From Comamonadaceae bacterium (lineage in GTDB: Bacteria > Pseudomonadota > Gammaproteobacteria > Burkholderiales > Burkholderiaceae_C), in NCBI GenBank assembly GCA_947442105.1, contig CANEVH010000007.1, positions 26,989-90,988 on the forward strand: a DNA stretch of 64,000 nt. Reading direction: 5' to 3'. Both the position numbers and the translations under genes were made by a program. The notes under the pieces were generated by a model. It was not told the DNA's origin, made no database searches, and worked only from the letters and a program-made list of their open reading frames with translations. Within the stretch, counting starts at the first letter, position 1. The number at the start of each line of letters is the position of its first letter. Positions 17,076-27,626 of the stretch are shown one piece after another.

Positions 17076-18032
17076 TTATTGCAAGGCCTGAACGCCTGCC
17101 ACCAACCAGCCGCCACCGCTCTTGGGCTTGGTCATGTTCCACACCTCGCGAAACGGGGTCGGGCTGGCGTTCACGTCTTCGCGAATCATGCCGGTGAACT
17201 CCACGCTGGCCAGGTATTCCTCGGGCATTTCTTCAATGCCCAGCAAGCGCGCGTCGAGCGCCTGCACATCGGTGTGGTTGGGCTGCGCACCGGTATGGGT
17301 TTCGCGTTCGCTGAGCTGGGTTTTGATCTCGGACAGCATGCCGTCCGTCATCATGGCGCGCAGGCTGTTGATGTCGGACTTGTCCCAGGCCGCCTGCAAG
17401 GTGATGAAGTTGGCCTTGGCGGCCTGGATGAAGCCTTCGCTGTCAAAACCTGCGGGCACACCCCAAGTCTGCGATCCGAGCAATGCTGAGCCAATCATGG
17501 ACCCCGAAGCACCGCCCGAAACGCCGCTCGCTGTGGGCGCACTCTGGTACTGCGCCGCGTTTTGCTCCCACGGGCGTGCGGAGGCGTCATTGCCCACGTT
17601 CTCGGGGCGGTAGGGGCGCGACTGCGTGCCGCCCATATTGCCAGCGCCCTGGAAGGCAAAAGGACTGGCCGCCGCCTGGCGCCTGCGCATGAAGTAGCCA
17701 ACCGCCATCATCACACCCAAGGCAAGCAGGGCAAACATCAAAATCTGCCCAAAGCCCTCACCCAGACCCAAGGAGCTCGCCAGCCAAGCCAAACCCAAGC
17801 CTGCTGCCAAACCACCGAGCATGGCGCCCCATGGGCGGCGCGGTGCTGCGGGCGCCGCTGCGTTCGCGGGGCGCGCAGCCGTGTTGCCCGCGCTTTGGGC
17901 CGGCGCTGCTTCGCGCTGCGTCACATTGCTTGATTGCTTGCCCATGGACTTGCCGCCACCCAGTCGCGCAGCCTCGGCGTTTACGCCAGCAAAGAGCAAA
18001 AACGCTGTCAACACCAAACTTAACCACTTCAT
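17076..18032 (-). CDS. Tim44/TimA domain-containing membrane protein
   Basis: This 318-residue protein has a signal peptide (MKWLSLVLTAFLLFAGVNAEA), an Ala/Gly/Pro-rich linker, two transmembrane stretches (MLGGLAAGLGLAWLASSLGL and ILMFALLALGVMMAVGYFM) and a C-terminal Tim44-like domain at about 180-318 (GFIQAAKANFITLQAAWDKS, TREVWNMTKPKSGGGWLVAG region). Bacterial Tim44-like proteins are membrane-associated with unclear roles. Start ATG 18032 sits at the signal peptide. It lies between ubiE and ubiJ, an insertion common in the Comamonadaceae that hints at a link with quinone synthesis. Confidence 0.85.
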   Translation of the reverse strand: MKWLSLVLTAFLLFAGVNAEAARLGGGKSMGKQSSNVTQREAAPAQSAGNTAARPANAAAPAAPRRPWGAMLGGLAAGLGLAWLASSLGLGEGFGQILMFALLALGVMMAVGYFMRRRQAAASPFAFQGAGNMGGTQSRPYRPENVGNDASARPWEQNAAQYQSAPTASGVSGGASGSMIGSALLGSQTWGVPAGFDSEGFIQAAKANFITLQAAWDKSDINSLRAMMTDGMLSEIKTQLSERETHTGAQPNHTDVQALDARLLGIEEMPEEYLASVEFTGMIREDVNASPTPFREVWNMTKPKSGGGWLVAGVQALQ

Positions 18033-18121
18033 ATTGAGTTCTCCAAAAATTAGATGCACCTTACGCAAACTAAAGGGCAGGTGCGGTCAGTTTCCCAAAC
18101 CACAAGCACCAGATTACCTTG

Positions 18122-18853
18122 CTAGCACTTGATTCCAACATGCAGCGCGGCAATACCGCCGGTGAGGTTGTGGAAGTCCACATGGCCGAAACCCCCTTTG
18201 TGCATCATGGCTTTAAGCTCTTTTTGCCCTGGGTGCATGCGAATCGACTCGGCGAGGTAGCGGTAACTGGCATCGTCACCTGCCACCCACTTGCCCAGTT
18301 GGGGCAAGACTTGGAAGGAATACCAGTCGTACAGTTTTTCCAACGGCGGTGCCACTTTGGAAAACTCCAGCACCAGGAGCTTGCCTCCGGGCTTGAGCAC
18401 GCGGCACATCTCCGCCAATGCGGCGTCCTTGTGCGTCATATTGCGCAGGCCAAATGCCACGCTGACCAGGTCGAAATAGGCATCCGAGAAGGGCAGCTTT
18501 TCAGCATCGCACACCACCGTGGGCAACAAAACGCCCAGGTCAAGCAGCCGGTTGCGCCCCGTGCTGAGCATGGCTTCGTTGATGTCGGTGTGCACCACCT
18601 GGCCGGTTTTGCCTACTTTTTTGGAAAACGCCAGCGCCAGGTCGCCCGTGCCAGCGGCGATGTCCAGCGCCTTTTGGCCTTCTTGCAAATTAGCCACCAC
18701 CAGGGTGTAGGCCTTCCAGGCGCGGTGCAGGCCGCCGGACATCAGGTCATTCATCAGGTCGTATTTGGGCGCGACCGAGTCGAACACGCCGCGCACGTGG
18801 CGGGCTTTTTCGGTCTCATCGACCGACTTGAAACCAAAGTGGGTTTTGGACAT
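18122..18853 (-). CDS. ubiE: Bifunctional demethylmenaquinone / demethoxyubiquinol methyltransferase
   Basis: This 243-residue SAM-dependent C-methyltransferase acts in ubiquinone (and menaquinone) synthesis. SAM motif I is [17 protein letters not shown]. The UbiE signature [17 protein letters not shown] is at about residues 33-49 and [16 protein letters not shown] follows motif II. The C-terminal [14 protein letters not shown] is the usual family ending. Length matches E. coli UbiE (251). It is the second gene of the minus-strand block, 35 bases after the DUF971 gene. Confidence 0.96.
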   Translation of the reverse strand: MSKTHFGFKSVDETEKARHVRGVFDSVAPKYDLMNDLMSGGLHRAWKAYTLVVANLQEGQKALDIAAGTGDLALAFSKKVGKTGQVVHTDINEAMLSTGRNRLLDLGVLLPTVVCDAEKLPFSDAYFDLVSVAFGLRNMTHKDAALAEMCRVLKPGGKLLVLEFSKVAPPLEKLYDWYSFQVLPQLGKWVAGDDASYRYLAESIRMHPGQKELKAMMHKGGFGHVDFHNLTGGIAALHVGIKC

Positions 18854-18888
18854 GGCTTGGTGCTTAAGTGAAAAGTGGCGGACCGCCG

Positions 18889-19302
18889 TCAGTGGCTGGC
18901 GCAGCCGTGGCCCGCAGGCGCGGGCATGGGGCCGTCACGGTCGCGCCCGGCGGCTTGCAGGCGCTGTTCGTATTGCTGCCACAGGCTGGCCTCTTGCGAG
19001 CCCAGAAAATACAGGTAATCCCAAGAAAAAATACCGCTGTCGTGGCCGTCCGAAAACGCGGGTTGCACCGCGTAGTTGCCGACGGGCTCCAGGCCAGTGA
19101 GTTCCACTAGGCGTTTGCCAGTTTGCAGCACTTCCTGGCCCTCGCCGTGGCCCTGTACTTCGGCGGACGGGGAATACACCCGCATCAGCTCAAACGGAAT
19201 GCGAAAACTCGCGCCGTCGGAAAAGCTGATTTCCAGCACGCGCGATTGGCTGTGGGCGGTAATTGCCTGGGGGGTGGGTGCGTCTTTTTTCAGTCCGGCC
19301 AT
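18889..19302 (-). CDS. DUF971 (gamma-butyrobetaine hydroxylase-like N-terminal domain) protein
   Basis: This 137-residue protein matches DUF971, a small domain also found at the N-terminus of gamma-butyrobetaine hydroxylases. Signatures are [21 protein letters not shown], with [17 protein letters not shown], and the C-terminal [15 protein letters not shown]. It ends GHGCASH. Such proteins are linked with FeS/Mrp or quinone genes in many proteobacteria, but their job is not firmly known. First gene of the ubiE block. Confidence 0.85.
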   Translation of the reverse strand: MAGLKKDAPTPQAITAHSQSRVLEISFSDGASFRIPFELMRVYSPSAEVQGHGEGQEVLQTGKRLVELTGLEPVGNYAVQPAFSDGHDSGIFSWDYLYFLGSQEASLWQQYEQRLQAAGRDRDGPMPAPAGHGCASH

Positions 19303-19337
19303 GGTGTTTCTTGGTCTTGGTTTGGTTGCGCCAGAGC

Positions 19338-22300
19338 CTACACCAGCACGCGCTCAATGCCACCGGCATTGGCAATTCGCACATAGTGGGGCAGCCATTC
19401 CTTGCCCAAAATCTGATTCGCCATTTCGACCACGATGTAGTCGGCCTCCAGCAAGCCGTTATTGAGGTCGTTGCCATAGCGGCTCAGGCCTTGTAGGCAG
19501 CTCGGGCAGCTGGTCAGAATTTTGGTGACGGTGGGCGCGCCCGGTGCAGCACCGGTCAGCACCGCCAGATCAGCCTCGCCCTGGCGCAACTCTTCTTCCT
19601 TGCGAAAGCGGATTTGCGTGGAAACGTCGGGCCGGGTCACGCCCAGGGTGCCGGATTCGCCGCAGCAGCGCTCGTTTTTAAGCACCGCATCGCCCACCAG
19701 GGCCTTGACGGTTTTCATCGGGTCTTGCAGCTTCATGGGGCTGTGGCAAGGGTCGTGGTACAGGTACCCAGCGCCAGCGCCGCCTTGGGGCACCAGGGTG
19801 ATACCCTTTTCCAACAAATATTCGTGGATGTCGATGATGCGGCAGCCTGGGAATATCTTGTCGAATTCGTAGCCCTGCAACTGGTCGTAGCAGGTGCCGC
19901 AGCTCACCACCACGGTTTTGATGTCCAGGTAGTTCAGCGTATTGGCCACGCGGTGGAACAGCACCCGGTTGTCGGTGATCATCTTCTCGGCCTTATCAAA
20001 CTGGCCACTGCCGCGCTGGGGGTAGCCGCAGCACAAATAGCCGGGCGGCAGCACGGTTTGCACCCCGGCATGCCACAACATGGCCTGGGTTGCGAGGCCC
20101 ACTTGGCTAAACAGCCGCTCCGAGCCGCAGCCGGGAAAGTAAAAAACCGCCTCCGTCTCGGAGGTGGTGGTTTGCGGGTTGCGGATGATGGGCACGTAGT
20201 CCGCGTCTTCAATGTCCAAAAGCGCGCGGGCGGTCTTTTTGGGCAGGCCGCCGGGCATCTTTTTGTTGATGAAGTGGATGATTTGCTCTTTGATGGGCGG
20301 CGTGCCTACCGAGGCTGGGGGCTTGGCGGTCTGCGCCTTGGCAAAGACGCGCAGCACGTCATTGGCCAGGCGCTGCGCCTTAAAGCCCACGCCCACCATG
20401 GCCGCACGGGCGATCTTGATGGTCTCGGGGTTAGTGGCGTTCAAAAAGAACATGGCTGCGGCATTGCCGGGGCGAAAGCTCTTTTGGCCCATTTTGCGCA
20501 GCAGGTTGCGCATGTTCATGGTGACGTCGCCAAAGTCGATCTTCACCGGGCAGGGGCTTTCGCATTTGTGGCACACGGTGCAATGGTCGGCCACATCCTC
20601 AAACTCCTGCCAGTGCTTGATGGATACGCCCCGGCGGGTTTGCTCTTCGTACAAAAAGGCCTCTACCAAGAGCGATGTGGCCAAAATCTTGTTGCGCGGG
20701 CTGTACAAGAGGTTGGCGCGCGGGACATGGGTCGCGCACACTGGCTTGCACTTGCCGCAGCGCAGGCAGTCTTTGATCGAGTCCGCAATGGCGCCGATGT
20801 CGCTTTGCTGCATGATGAGCGACTCGTGGCCCATCAGACCGAAGGACGGCGTATAGGCGTTGGTCAAATCGGCGTAGGTATGCGATTGCGTCCCAGCGCT
20901 GCGTTCGGCGGTTTGCACCGCCATAGGGGGCTGGCGCAACAGCTTGCCCTTGTTAAACCGCCCTTCAGGGTCCACGCGCGCCTTGTAGTCGGTAAACGGC
21001 TGCAACTCGGCGTCACTCAAAAACTCCAGCTTGGTAATGCCAATGCCGTGTTCGCCCGAGATCACGCCGTCCAGCGAACGGGCCAGCGCCATGATGCGTT
21101 GCACCGCGCCGTGGGCGGCTTGCAGCATGTCGTAGTCGTCGCTGTTGACCGGAATATTGGTGTGCACATTGCCGTCACCGGCGTGCATGTGCAGCGCCAC
21201 CCATACCCGGCTCTTGAGCACGCGCTGGTGAATGGCAGTGCACTCGGCCAAAATGGCGGCAAACGCGCCGCCGGTGAAGATGCCTTGCAGCGGCTCGCGC
21301 AACTGGGTTTTCCAGCTCGCGCGCAGGCTGTGGTCTTGCAACTGGGCAAACAGCGTGTCCACATTGTCCAACCAGCCTTGCCACTGGGCGCGCACGCCGG
21401 CCACCAGCGCCACGGCCTGGGCCACACGTTCTTGCAGCAGCTCGGGCGAGGGAATGTCCATCGCGTCATCTGCCTTGCCCATGGGCAGGTTGCCCTGGCT
21501 CAAAAACGCCTGCAGCGCATCGCACAGCGCCAGCTTGTTGCGCAGACTCAGCTCAATATTGATGTGCTCAATGCCGTCGGTGTATTCGGCCATGCGCGGC
21601 AGCGGGATCACCACGTCTTCGTTGATCTTGAAGGCGTTCGTGTGTTTGCTAATAGCTGCCGTCTTTTTGCGGTCCAGCCAGAACTTTTTGCGCGCTTCGG
21701 GGCTGATGGCAATAAAGCCCTCGCCACTGCGCGAATTAGCGATCCGAACGACTTCTGAGGTGGCGCGCGCCACCGCATCGGCGTCGTCCCCGGCAATGTC
21801 GCCAAACAGCGCCATTTTTGGCAGGCCGCCGCGCTTGGACTTGGTGGCGTAACCCACGGCTTTCAAGTAGCGGTCGTCCAGATGCTCCAAACCGGCCAGC
21901 ACCACGCCCGAGCGCTTTTGCTCGGCGAACATGAAGTCCTTGATCTCCACAATGCTGGGCACCGCGTCCCGCGCGTGACCAAAAAACTCCAGCACCACGG
22001 TCCGCGTGTGCGCTGGCATGCGGTGCAGCACCCAGCGCGCGCTGGTGATCAGGCCGTCGCAGCCTTCTTTTTGAATGCCGGGCAGGCCGCTCAAGAACTT
22101 GTCGGTCACGTCCTTGCCCAGACCTTCTTTGCGAAAGGTCTTGCCGGGAATGTCCAAGCGCTCGGTGCGCAACTTGGTTTTGCCGTCGGCCTGGTAATAC
22201 TGCAGCTCAAAGCTGGCCACGTCAGCGTCATGGATCTTGCCCATGTTGTGGTTGACGCGGGTCACTTCCAGCCATTCGGCTTGGGGCGTGACCATGCGCC

Positions 22301-23267
22301 AGCTCGCCAGGTTGTCCAGCGCCGTGCCCCACAGCACGGCTTTTTTGCCGCCGGCGTTCATGGCGATATTGCCGCCTATGCAGCTTGCTTCGGCAGACGT
22401 GGGGTCCACCGCAAACACAAAGCCGCCGCGCTCGGCGGCGTCGGCCACGCGCTGGGTGACCACACCGGCCTCCGACCAGACGGTGGCGACATCCACGTCC
22501 AGCCCTGGCAGGCGTTTCATCTCGACTTCGGTCATGGCTTCGAGCTTTTCGGTGTTGATCACCGCGCTCTTCCAGGTCAGCGGAATCGCGCCGCCGGTGT
22601 AGCCGGTGCCGCCGCCGCGCGGAATGATGGTCAGGCCCAAATCAATGCAGCCTTTGACCAAACCGGCCATTTCTTCTTCCGAGTCGGGCGTGAGCACCAC
22701 AAACGGGTATTCCACGCGCCAGTCGGTGGCGTCGGTCACGTGGCTCACGCGCGAGAGGCCGTCAAACTTGACGTTGTCTTTGGCGGTGAGCTTGTGCAGC
22801 AGTTTTTGGGACTTTTTCCGCAGCGCGGCCACTTCGTTAAAAGCGGCGTTAAAGCCATGCACCGCCTTGCGGGCGGACACCAGCAGCTCCATCACCATGG
22901 CGTCGCGCTCACCGTCGGCGTCGGGCGTGCGGCGCTTTTCCACTTCAGCCAGGCGGTGGTTCAGCGCATCGACCAACTGGCCCCGGCGCTTGGGGTTGTC
23001 CAGCAGGTCGTCTTGCAAATAGGGGTTGCGCTGCACCACCCAAATGTCGCCCAGCACCTCGTACAGCATGCGCGCCGAGCGACCGGTGCGGCGCTCTTCG
23101 CGCAGGGCGTTGAGCGTTTCCCAGGCCTGCTGGCCCAAAAGGCGGATGACGATCTCGCGGTCAGAGAACGAGGTGTAGTTGTACGGAATTTCGCGGATGC
23201 GCTCATTGCCCGATTGAACGGGGAGAAGCGAAGGCAGCAAATGGGCGAGGGAAGTGGGGGCGTTCAT
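19338..23267 (-). CDS. Giant FAD-linked oxidase / FeS oxidoreductase fusion (DUF3683)
   Basis: This 1309-residue fusion begins with a DUF3683 region ([20 protein letters not shown]). It is followed by a PCMH-type FAD-binding domain ([19 protein letters not shown]), an FAD-oxidase C-terminal domain with the [14 protein letters not shown] motif, two 4Fe-4S ferredoxin motifs ([16 protein letters not shown] and [16 protein letters not shown]), and a heterodisulfide-reductase-like Cys-rich domain with two CCG motifs ([10 protein letters not shown] and RCCGESG). The layout equals GlcD/LldE-like lactate or glycolate dehydrogenases fused with their FeS partner. A 2-hydroxyacid such as D-lactate is the likely substrate, by family only. 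It stands alone; ATG 23267 fits the domain start. Confidence 0.9.
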   Translation of the reverse strand: MNAPTSLAHLLPSLLPVQSGNERIREIPYNYTSFSDREIVIRLLGQQAWETLNALREERRTGRSARMLYEVLGDIWVVQRNPYLQDDLLDNPKRRGQLVDALNHRLAEVEKRRTPDADGERDAMVMELLVSARKAVHGFNAAFNEVAALRKKSQKLLHKLTAKDNVKFDGLSRVSHVTDATDWRVEYPFVVLTPDSEEEMAGLVKGCIDLGLTIIPRGGGTGYTGGAIPLTWKSAVINTEKLEAMTEVEMKRLPGLDVDVATVWSEAGVVTQRVADAAERGGFVFAVDPTSAEASCIGGNIAMNAGGKKAVLWGTALDNLASWRMVTPQAEWLEVTRVNHNMGKIHDADVASFELQYYQADGKTKLRTERLDIPGKTFRKEGLGKDVTDKFLSGLPGIQKEGCDGLITSARWVLHRMPAHTRTVVLEFFGHARDAVPSIVEIKDFMFAEQKRSGVVLAGLEHLDDRYLKAVGYATKSKRGGLPKMALFGDIAGDDADAVARATSEVVRIANSRSGEGFIAISPEARKKFWLDRKKTAAISKHTNAFKINEDVVIPLPRMAEYTDGIEHINIELSLRNKLALCDALQAFLSQGNLPMGKADDAMDIPSPELLQERVAQAVALVAGVRAQWQGWLDNVDTLFAQLQDHSLRASWKTQLREPLQGIFTGGAFAAILAECTAIHQRVLKSRVWVALHMHAGDGNVHTNIPVNSDDYDMLQAAHGAVQRIMALARSLDGVISGEHGIGITKLEFLSDAELQPFTDYKARVDPEGRFNKGKLLRQPPMAVQTAERSAGTQSHTYADLTNAYTPSFGLMGHESLIMQQSDIGAIADSIKDCLRCGKCKPVCATHVPRANLLYSPRNKILATSLLVEAFLYEEQTRRGVSIKHWQEFEDVADHCTVCHKCESPCPVKIDFGDVTMNMRNLLRKMGQKSFRPGNAAAMFFLNATNPETIKIARAAMVGVGFKAQRLANDVLRVFAKAQTAKPPASVGTPPIKEQIIHFINKKMPGGLPKKTARALLDIEDADYVPIIRNPQTTTSETEAVFYFPGCGSERLFSQVGLATQAMLWHAGVQTVLPPGYLCCGYPQRGSGQFDKAEKMITDNRVLFHRVANTLNYLDIKTVVVSCGTCYDQLQGYEFDKIFPGCRIIDIHEYLLEKGITLVPQGGAGAGYLYHDPCHSPMKLQDPMKTVKALVGDAVLKNERCCGESGTLGVTRPDVSTQIRFRKEEELRQGEADLAVLTGAAPGAPTVTKILTSCPSCLQGLSRYGNDLNNGLLEADYIVVEMANQILGKEWLPHYVRIANAGGIERVLV

Positions 23268-23396
23268 CAGGCAGTTTGGTTGCGGCGCGTCCGTAGGGTG
23301 GGCACCACAGAGGCGGCTGTTGATGGTACCGCAGTGCAGCATTCACGGGCGGTGGGTGGGGCGAAGCCTGCGGGCGCCAGCGGTTAAATTCGCCCC

Positions 23397-24194
23397 ATGA
23401 CCCCACACCCCGCCCTTGCCCCCCCCGCCCCCTGGCCCTACCCCCGCTGGATAGCCCACCGGGGCGCGGGCACGCTGGCGCCCGAGAATACCCTGTCCGC
23501 CTTTCGCCTGGGCGCATCCCACGGCTACTGCATGTTTGAGTGCGACGTCAAACTCAGCAGCGACGGCGTGCCCTTTTTGCTGCACGACGACACGCTGGCG
23601 CGCACTGTGGACCTGTCTGCCCTGCCTCGCAGCGCCAACCCGGTGGCGGGCCAACACCCCTGGCACACGCTATCGCAGCTAGACGCCGGGCGCTGGCACA
23701 GCGCCACTTTTGCGGGCGAGCCGCTGCCCACCCTAGAGGCTGTTGCCCGCTTTTGCATCGCCAACGGCTATTTCCTCAATATTGAGATCAAACCGACCGT
23801 GGGCACCGAGCGCCACACCGGCAACTTTGTGGCACAGCACTCGGCGCGCCTGTGGAAGGGTGCGGCGGTGCCGCCCCTGCTGACCTCGTTTGACATCGCC
23901 GCCCTCGAAGGCGCGCAGGCCGCGCAGCCCGAACTGCCGCGCGGCCTGCTGATCCATGCGCTGGACGGCCAAAGCTGGGCGCAGTGGCTGCGCCACGCCA
24001 CGCGGCTGGGCTGCCAGGCCATTGTGTGCAACCACGAACTGTGGGGCGCAGAGTCCGTAGCCCTGGCCAAAGCGGCCGGTTTTCGATTGCTGAGCTACAC
24101 CGTGAATGAGGCCCAAGAGGCGCAGCGCCTGCTGGACTTGGGCACCGACGGGGTGATTACGGACCGGGTGGACAGCTTCAGCCCCACGGCCTGA
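23397..24194 (+). CDS. ugpQ: Glycerophosphodiester phosphodiesterase
   Basis: This 265-residue TIM-barrel enzyme of the GDPD family hydrolyses glycerophosphodiesters to glycerol-3-phosphate plus alcohol. The catalytic IAHRGAGTLAPENTL is at about residues 19-33; MFECDVKLSSDGVPFLLHDD carries metal ligands and the second catalytic His; the closing GTDGVITDRVD is typical. There is no signal peptide, so it is cytoplasmic like UgpQ. ugpABCE are not in the window. It is divergent from the giant FAD gene. The stop is followed by an AT-rich spacer. Confidence 0.9.
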   Translation: MTPHPALAPPAPWPYPRWIAHRGAGTLAPENTLSAFRLGASHGYCMFECDVKLSSDGVPFLLHDDTLARTVDLSALPRSANPVAGQHPWHTLSQLDAGRWHSATFAGEPLPTLEAVARFCIANGYFLNIEIKPTVGTERHTGNFVAQHSARLWKGAAVPPLLTSFDIAALEGAQAAQPELPRGLLIHALDGQSWAQWLRHATRLGCQAIVCNHELWGAESVALAKAAGFRLLSYTVNEAQEAQRLLDLGTDGVITDRVDSFSPTA

Positions 24195-24272
24195 AAAAAA
24201 TATTTTCCGGGATTAATTTTTTATCGTTAAACAGTACATAATTAATGCATTGCAACTCATTACCGTATTGCC

Positions 24273-24848
24273 ATGCCTTATTTCGGTACCGTCGCATCCA
24301 GCGATTTAGACAGCTCCCAAACGCCTGCGCTTCGCAAACTGCGACGCCTGGCCCATCTGCTGCGGGCGGTCAGCGCGGGCTATGCGTGCTGGGTTTTATG
24401 GGGCATCCTGACCTGGTGGCTGGACGCGGAAAAAGTACAGCGCAACTTTTCCAGCTACTTGGGCCGAGACCTGTCCGCCATGGCTGCTTCCCAGCGCTAC
24501 GGCGCGTTGGCCCTGGACCTGTTGGCTTGGCTCCTGCTGGTGGCGGCGGTGGTGTATTGCTGGAAGTTTCTGAGCTGCCTGAGTTTGCCCCATCGTTTGC
24601 GCGAAGCGGCGAAGCACATATCGCTTTGCGCCTGGTACGCCATTGCCTGCGAAACCTTCTCCGAGCTGTCGCGCCCGGTGCAAAGTTTTTTACTCACCAT
24701 GCACTTGCCAGCTACAGAACAGCTCTGGAAATGGAGCTTTCGCAACGTTGACCTTTTGGCCATTCTGTTTTGCTTGGCGTTGCTCATGTTCGCCTACCTA
24801 TTCAACTGGACCATGGAACTGGCCGAAGAAAACCGGAGCTTTGTCTGA
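24273..24848 (+). CDS. DUF2975 membrane protein
   Basis: This 191-residue membrane protein has four likely transmembrane segments (around residues 33-51, 80-100, 112-125 and 160-180) and fits DUF2975 in size and in its pairing with a YozG-like HTH protein. Function unknown; similar pairs in other bacteria are thought to be membrane-linked regulators. The upstream 78 bases are AT-rich and probably hold the promoter. Its TGA stop overlaps the next gene's ATG (TGATG), so the two are translationally coupled. Confidence 0.78.
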   Translation: MPYFGTVASSDLDSSQTPALRKLRRLAHLLRAVSAGYACWVLWGILTWWLDAEKVQRNFSSYLGRDLSAMAASQRYGALALDLLAWLLLVAAVVYCWKFLSCLSLPHRLREAAKHISLCAWYAIACETFSELSRPVQSFLLTMHLPATEQLWKWSFRNVDLLAILFCLALLMFAYLFNWTMELAEENRSFV

Positions 24849-25084
24849 TGCCCATCGTGGTGAACCTGGACGTGATGCTGGCCAAGCGCAAGATGCGCTC
24901 CCGCGAGCTGGCGGAGCTGGTAGGCATCACCGAGCAAAACATCTCCCTGCTCAAGTCCGGCAAGGTCAAAGGCTTGCGCTTTGAGACCTTGGAGAGCATT
25001 TGCAAGGTGCTGCAGTGCCAGCCCGGCGATATTTTGGAATTTGTCAACCAGCCTGACGCGCCCAGCGCGTCCAACCCACCATGA
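24848..25084 (+). CDS. XRE/Cro-type helix-turn-helix regulator (YozG-like)
   Basis: This 78-residue DNA-binding protein is a single HTH domain: MLAKRKMRSRELAELVGITEQNISLL holds the helix-turn-helix and LRFETLESICKVLQCQPGDIL is the usual continuation. It overlaps the DUF2975 stop by one base and the next gene's start by four bases. It probably regulates its own operon together with the membrane protein. The start ATG 24848 is fixed by the overlap and by the MPIVVNLDVMLA N-terminus. Confidence 0.87.
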   Translation: MPIVVNLDVMLAKRKMRSRELAELVGITEQNISLLKSGKVKGLRFETLESICKVLQCQPGDILEFVNQPDAPSASNPP

Positions 25085-27076
25085 AAAAACTGCTTGTACT
25101 CCTGGCCAGCAGCGTGCTGCTTGCCGCTTGCGGCACCGCGCCTAACCATCCCGCTCTTTCACAAAGCGCACCGCAGCCCACCACCCAAGGCGCGCCAAGG
25201 TCTGTGGCTTTGCCGCCTTTGGTGCCCACCCGCATGTATGTGGCGGACTGGGACGGCAACGGCGGCTACCAAATTTCACCCGACGGCAAACGATTGATGT
25301 GGGCGGCGCGCAAGGGCTTGAACCAAGGCTTGTTTGTGAAGGACCTGGAGACGGGAGCGGTACACAGCTACGCGCTTGCGTGGCTGGGCCGATGGGCAGA
25401 AGACAGCCGCCATATCTTGCTGCAGGTTCACAACGGTGACGAAAACAGCGCGGTGATGCAGCTCGACAGCTTTGAGAAGTCGCTTGTTTTGAAAAACCTC
25501 ACCCCTTTTCCGGGCACCAAGTCGTTTTTGCATTCCACCATCGATGGCAGCGACGATTTGCTGATTCAAAGCAACCAACGCAACGCCAAGGTGTTTGACC
25601 TCTACCGCTACCGTGCGGCCACGGGCGCTTTGGAACTGCTTGCCGAAAATCCAGGCACGGTTCAACTCTGGATGACGGACCGCGCGGGCGAGCTGGTGGC
25701 GCGCGCGCAAAGACGAGAACCAATGGGTGGCTGAGGTCGCTCGGGTATCGGGCAGCACGGTCGAGTGGAAAAAGTCCTTCAGCGTGCCCTTAAGCGACCT
25801 CGTCATTCCGTTGGAGCCGTCCAAAGACCCGCGTTTTGCCTGGGCCTTGTCCAACCGAGGGCGCGACAAGATCGCCTTGGTCCGACTCGACCTTCAGAGC
25901 GGCGAGGAAAGTGTGTTTTTCGCCGATCCGCGCGTCGACGTATCGCAGGTCTACATCAGCCGAAAAACGGATGTGCCCATGGCCCTCACACTCGAACCTG
26001 GTGCGCAGGAGTGGCGATTTTTTGATCCGAAACTGCAAGCGCTTGCCGACACACTGCGCAGGCCAAGTACAAGCCGTATTGAAGTGGTCAGCATCAGCCG
26101 CGACGAAAACCAACTGATAGTGGTCGAACGCGACAGCGCAGGCGGCAGGCACCTGCTGGTAGACGCCACCACCCAGCGCAGCACGGCACTGGGCGAATTG
26201 AGCAGCAGCCGCATGCACGCGATCAGCCCGCTGCCCAAACAAGTCCCGGTGGCCTTCGCAGCCCGCGACGGCCTGCCGCTGCACGGCTACTTAACAACTC
26301 CGATAGACGTCAAAGGCCAGCAAATCAACAACGCGCCCACCGTAGTGCTGGTACATGGCGGCCCCTGGGCGCGCGACTTTGGCTCTTCCGACGGGATGCC
26401 CTTTTTCCTTGCCAACCGGGGTTACGCGGTGCTGCAAGTGAACTACCGGGGATCGTCGGGCTACGGTAAAGCGTTTGAAGAGGCCGCCAAAGGCGAATTT
26501 GCCGGCAAGATGCACACCGACTTGCTCGATGGCGTGGACTACCTGGTGCAGCAAGGCATTACCGACCCCGCCAAAGTCGCCATCATGGGCGGAAGCTACG
26601 GCGGCTATGCCAGTTTGGTCGGCATGACGCACACGCCGGGTCGATTCGCGTGCGGCATCAGCCTGTTTGGCATGTCTGATATTGCCTCACTCCTCACGGA
26701 CGCGCCCCCTTACTGGAGCAACACGATGTTCAAATGGCATGACTATGTGGGCGACCCGACCAAGCCCGAAGACCTGCAACGCATGCGCGACAAGTCACCG
26801 CTGTACAAAGCCGACCAGGTGCGCGGCCCGGTATTGATTTTGCAAGGCGCCAGAGACGCGCGGGTTCACCTGGACCAGTCCACCCGCATGGTCGAGGCCC
26901 TGCAAAAAGCAGGCAAGCCGGTGGACTTTGTGCTGCTTCCCAAGGCCGGCCACAACCTCTACCGCTGGACGGACGCACTCACCTACTACCGCAAGACCGA
27001 AGACTTTCTGGCGCAATGCCTGGGCGGCCGCAGCGCAGGCTATGACTTCTTTGAGCTGGGCCGCCTGATTTTTTAA
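25081..27076 (+). pseudogene. S9 family peptidase (prolyl oligopeptidase), frameshifted
   Basis: Two overlapping frames together make one S9 peptidase. The 5' part (25081-25734) starts with a lipoprotein signal (LLASSVLLAACGTAP) and beta-propeller sequence, then runs into a stop. The 3' part continues in the next frame from about 25709 (KDENQWVAEVARVSG) to 27076 and includes the rest of the propeller and the whole hydrolase domain: nucleophile MGGSYGGYA, oxyanion-hole region VLVHGGPWARDFG, catalytic Asp near GARDARVHLDQS, His in PKAGHNLYRW. The break is a one-base shift in a GC-repeat tract at 25699-25708. A sequencing or assembly error is possible; otherwise the gene is newly dead. Its start overlaps the HTH gene by four bases. 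Confidence 0.82.
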
Positions 27077-27098
27077 GTTCAGCGTCGGCGTGTGGAGC

Positions 27099-27626
27099 TC
27101 AGTCCCCAAACCTGTAGCAGCACACCGTAGTCCGCCCCGAGCCGTGTGGGTGGCGCCGGGGGTCGGCATAGGTGTCAATCTCCACAAATCCGGCGCGGCG
27201 CATCATGCCCGCTGAGGCCAGGTTTTCTTCATGGCGGTCGATAAACACCGACGCCACCCCTATTTTGGAAAGCGAAGCGAGCGCTTCGCGCAGCAGCTGC
27301 GTGCCCAAACCTTGGCCCACCCAGTCGCGCCGCACCACGGCCTCGCTCACGTAGCCCTGGGGCGTGCCGCGCAGAGGTGCAGTCAGGTAGCGGTCAAAGT
27401 CGGTGCTCAGGCCAAAAGTCACCGCGCCCAGAAGGTGTCCGTCTTGCAGCGCCAGCACGCCGTAGTCGCGGCCTTGGGCGATGTCTTCCAGGTGCTCGCG
27501 TATGCCGTCTTCGGGCAGGTAGTTCCAGACATTGGCGCCATGCTCGAAGATCAGCGCTTGCAGCGCAGGCAGGTGTTCTGCACCTGCCGCAACCATGGCC
27601 ATGCCGCCCGGCGCTGTTGCGCTCAT
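27099..27626 (-). CDS. GNAT family N-acetyltransferase
   Basis: This 175-residue acetyltransferase has the acetyl-CoA-binding signature RRDWVGQGLGTQLLREAL at about 105-122 and a following DRHEENLASAGMMRRAGF, the usual motif B. Substrate unknown. Its start codon overlaps the stop of the upstream small membrane-protein gene in an ATGA arrangement. It converges with the S9 peptidase pseudogene. Confidence 0.88.
   Translation of the reverse strand: MSATAPGGMAMVAAGAEHLPALQALIFEHGANVWNYLPEDGIREHLEDIAQGRDYGVLALQDGHLLGAVTFGLSTDFDRYLTAPLRGTPQGYVSEAVVRRDWVGQGLGTQLLREALASLSKIGVASVFIDRHEENLASAGMMRRAGFVEIDTYADPRRHPHGSGRTTVCCYRFGD

Noticed and set aside
19614..21758. 714-codon plus-strand frame
   Set aside because: Antisense shadow of the giant FAD/FeS oxidoreductase, which has complete domain motifs.
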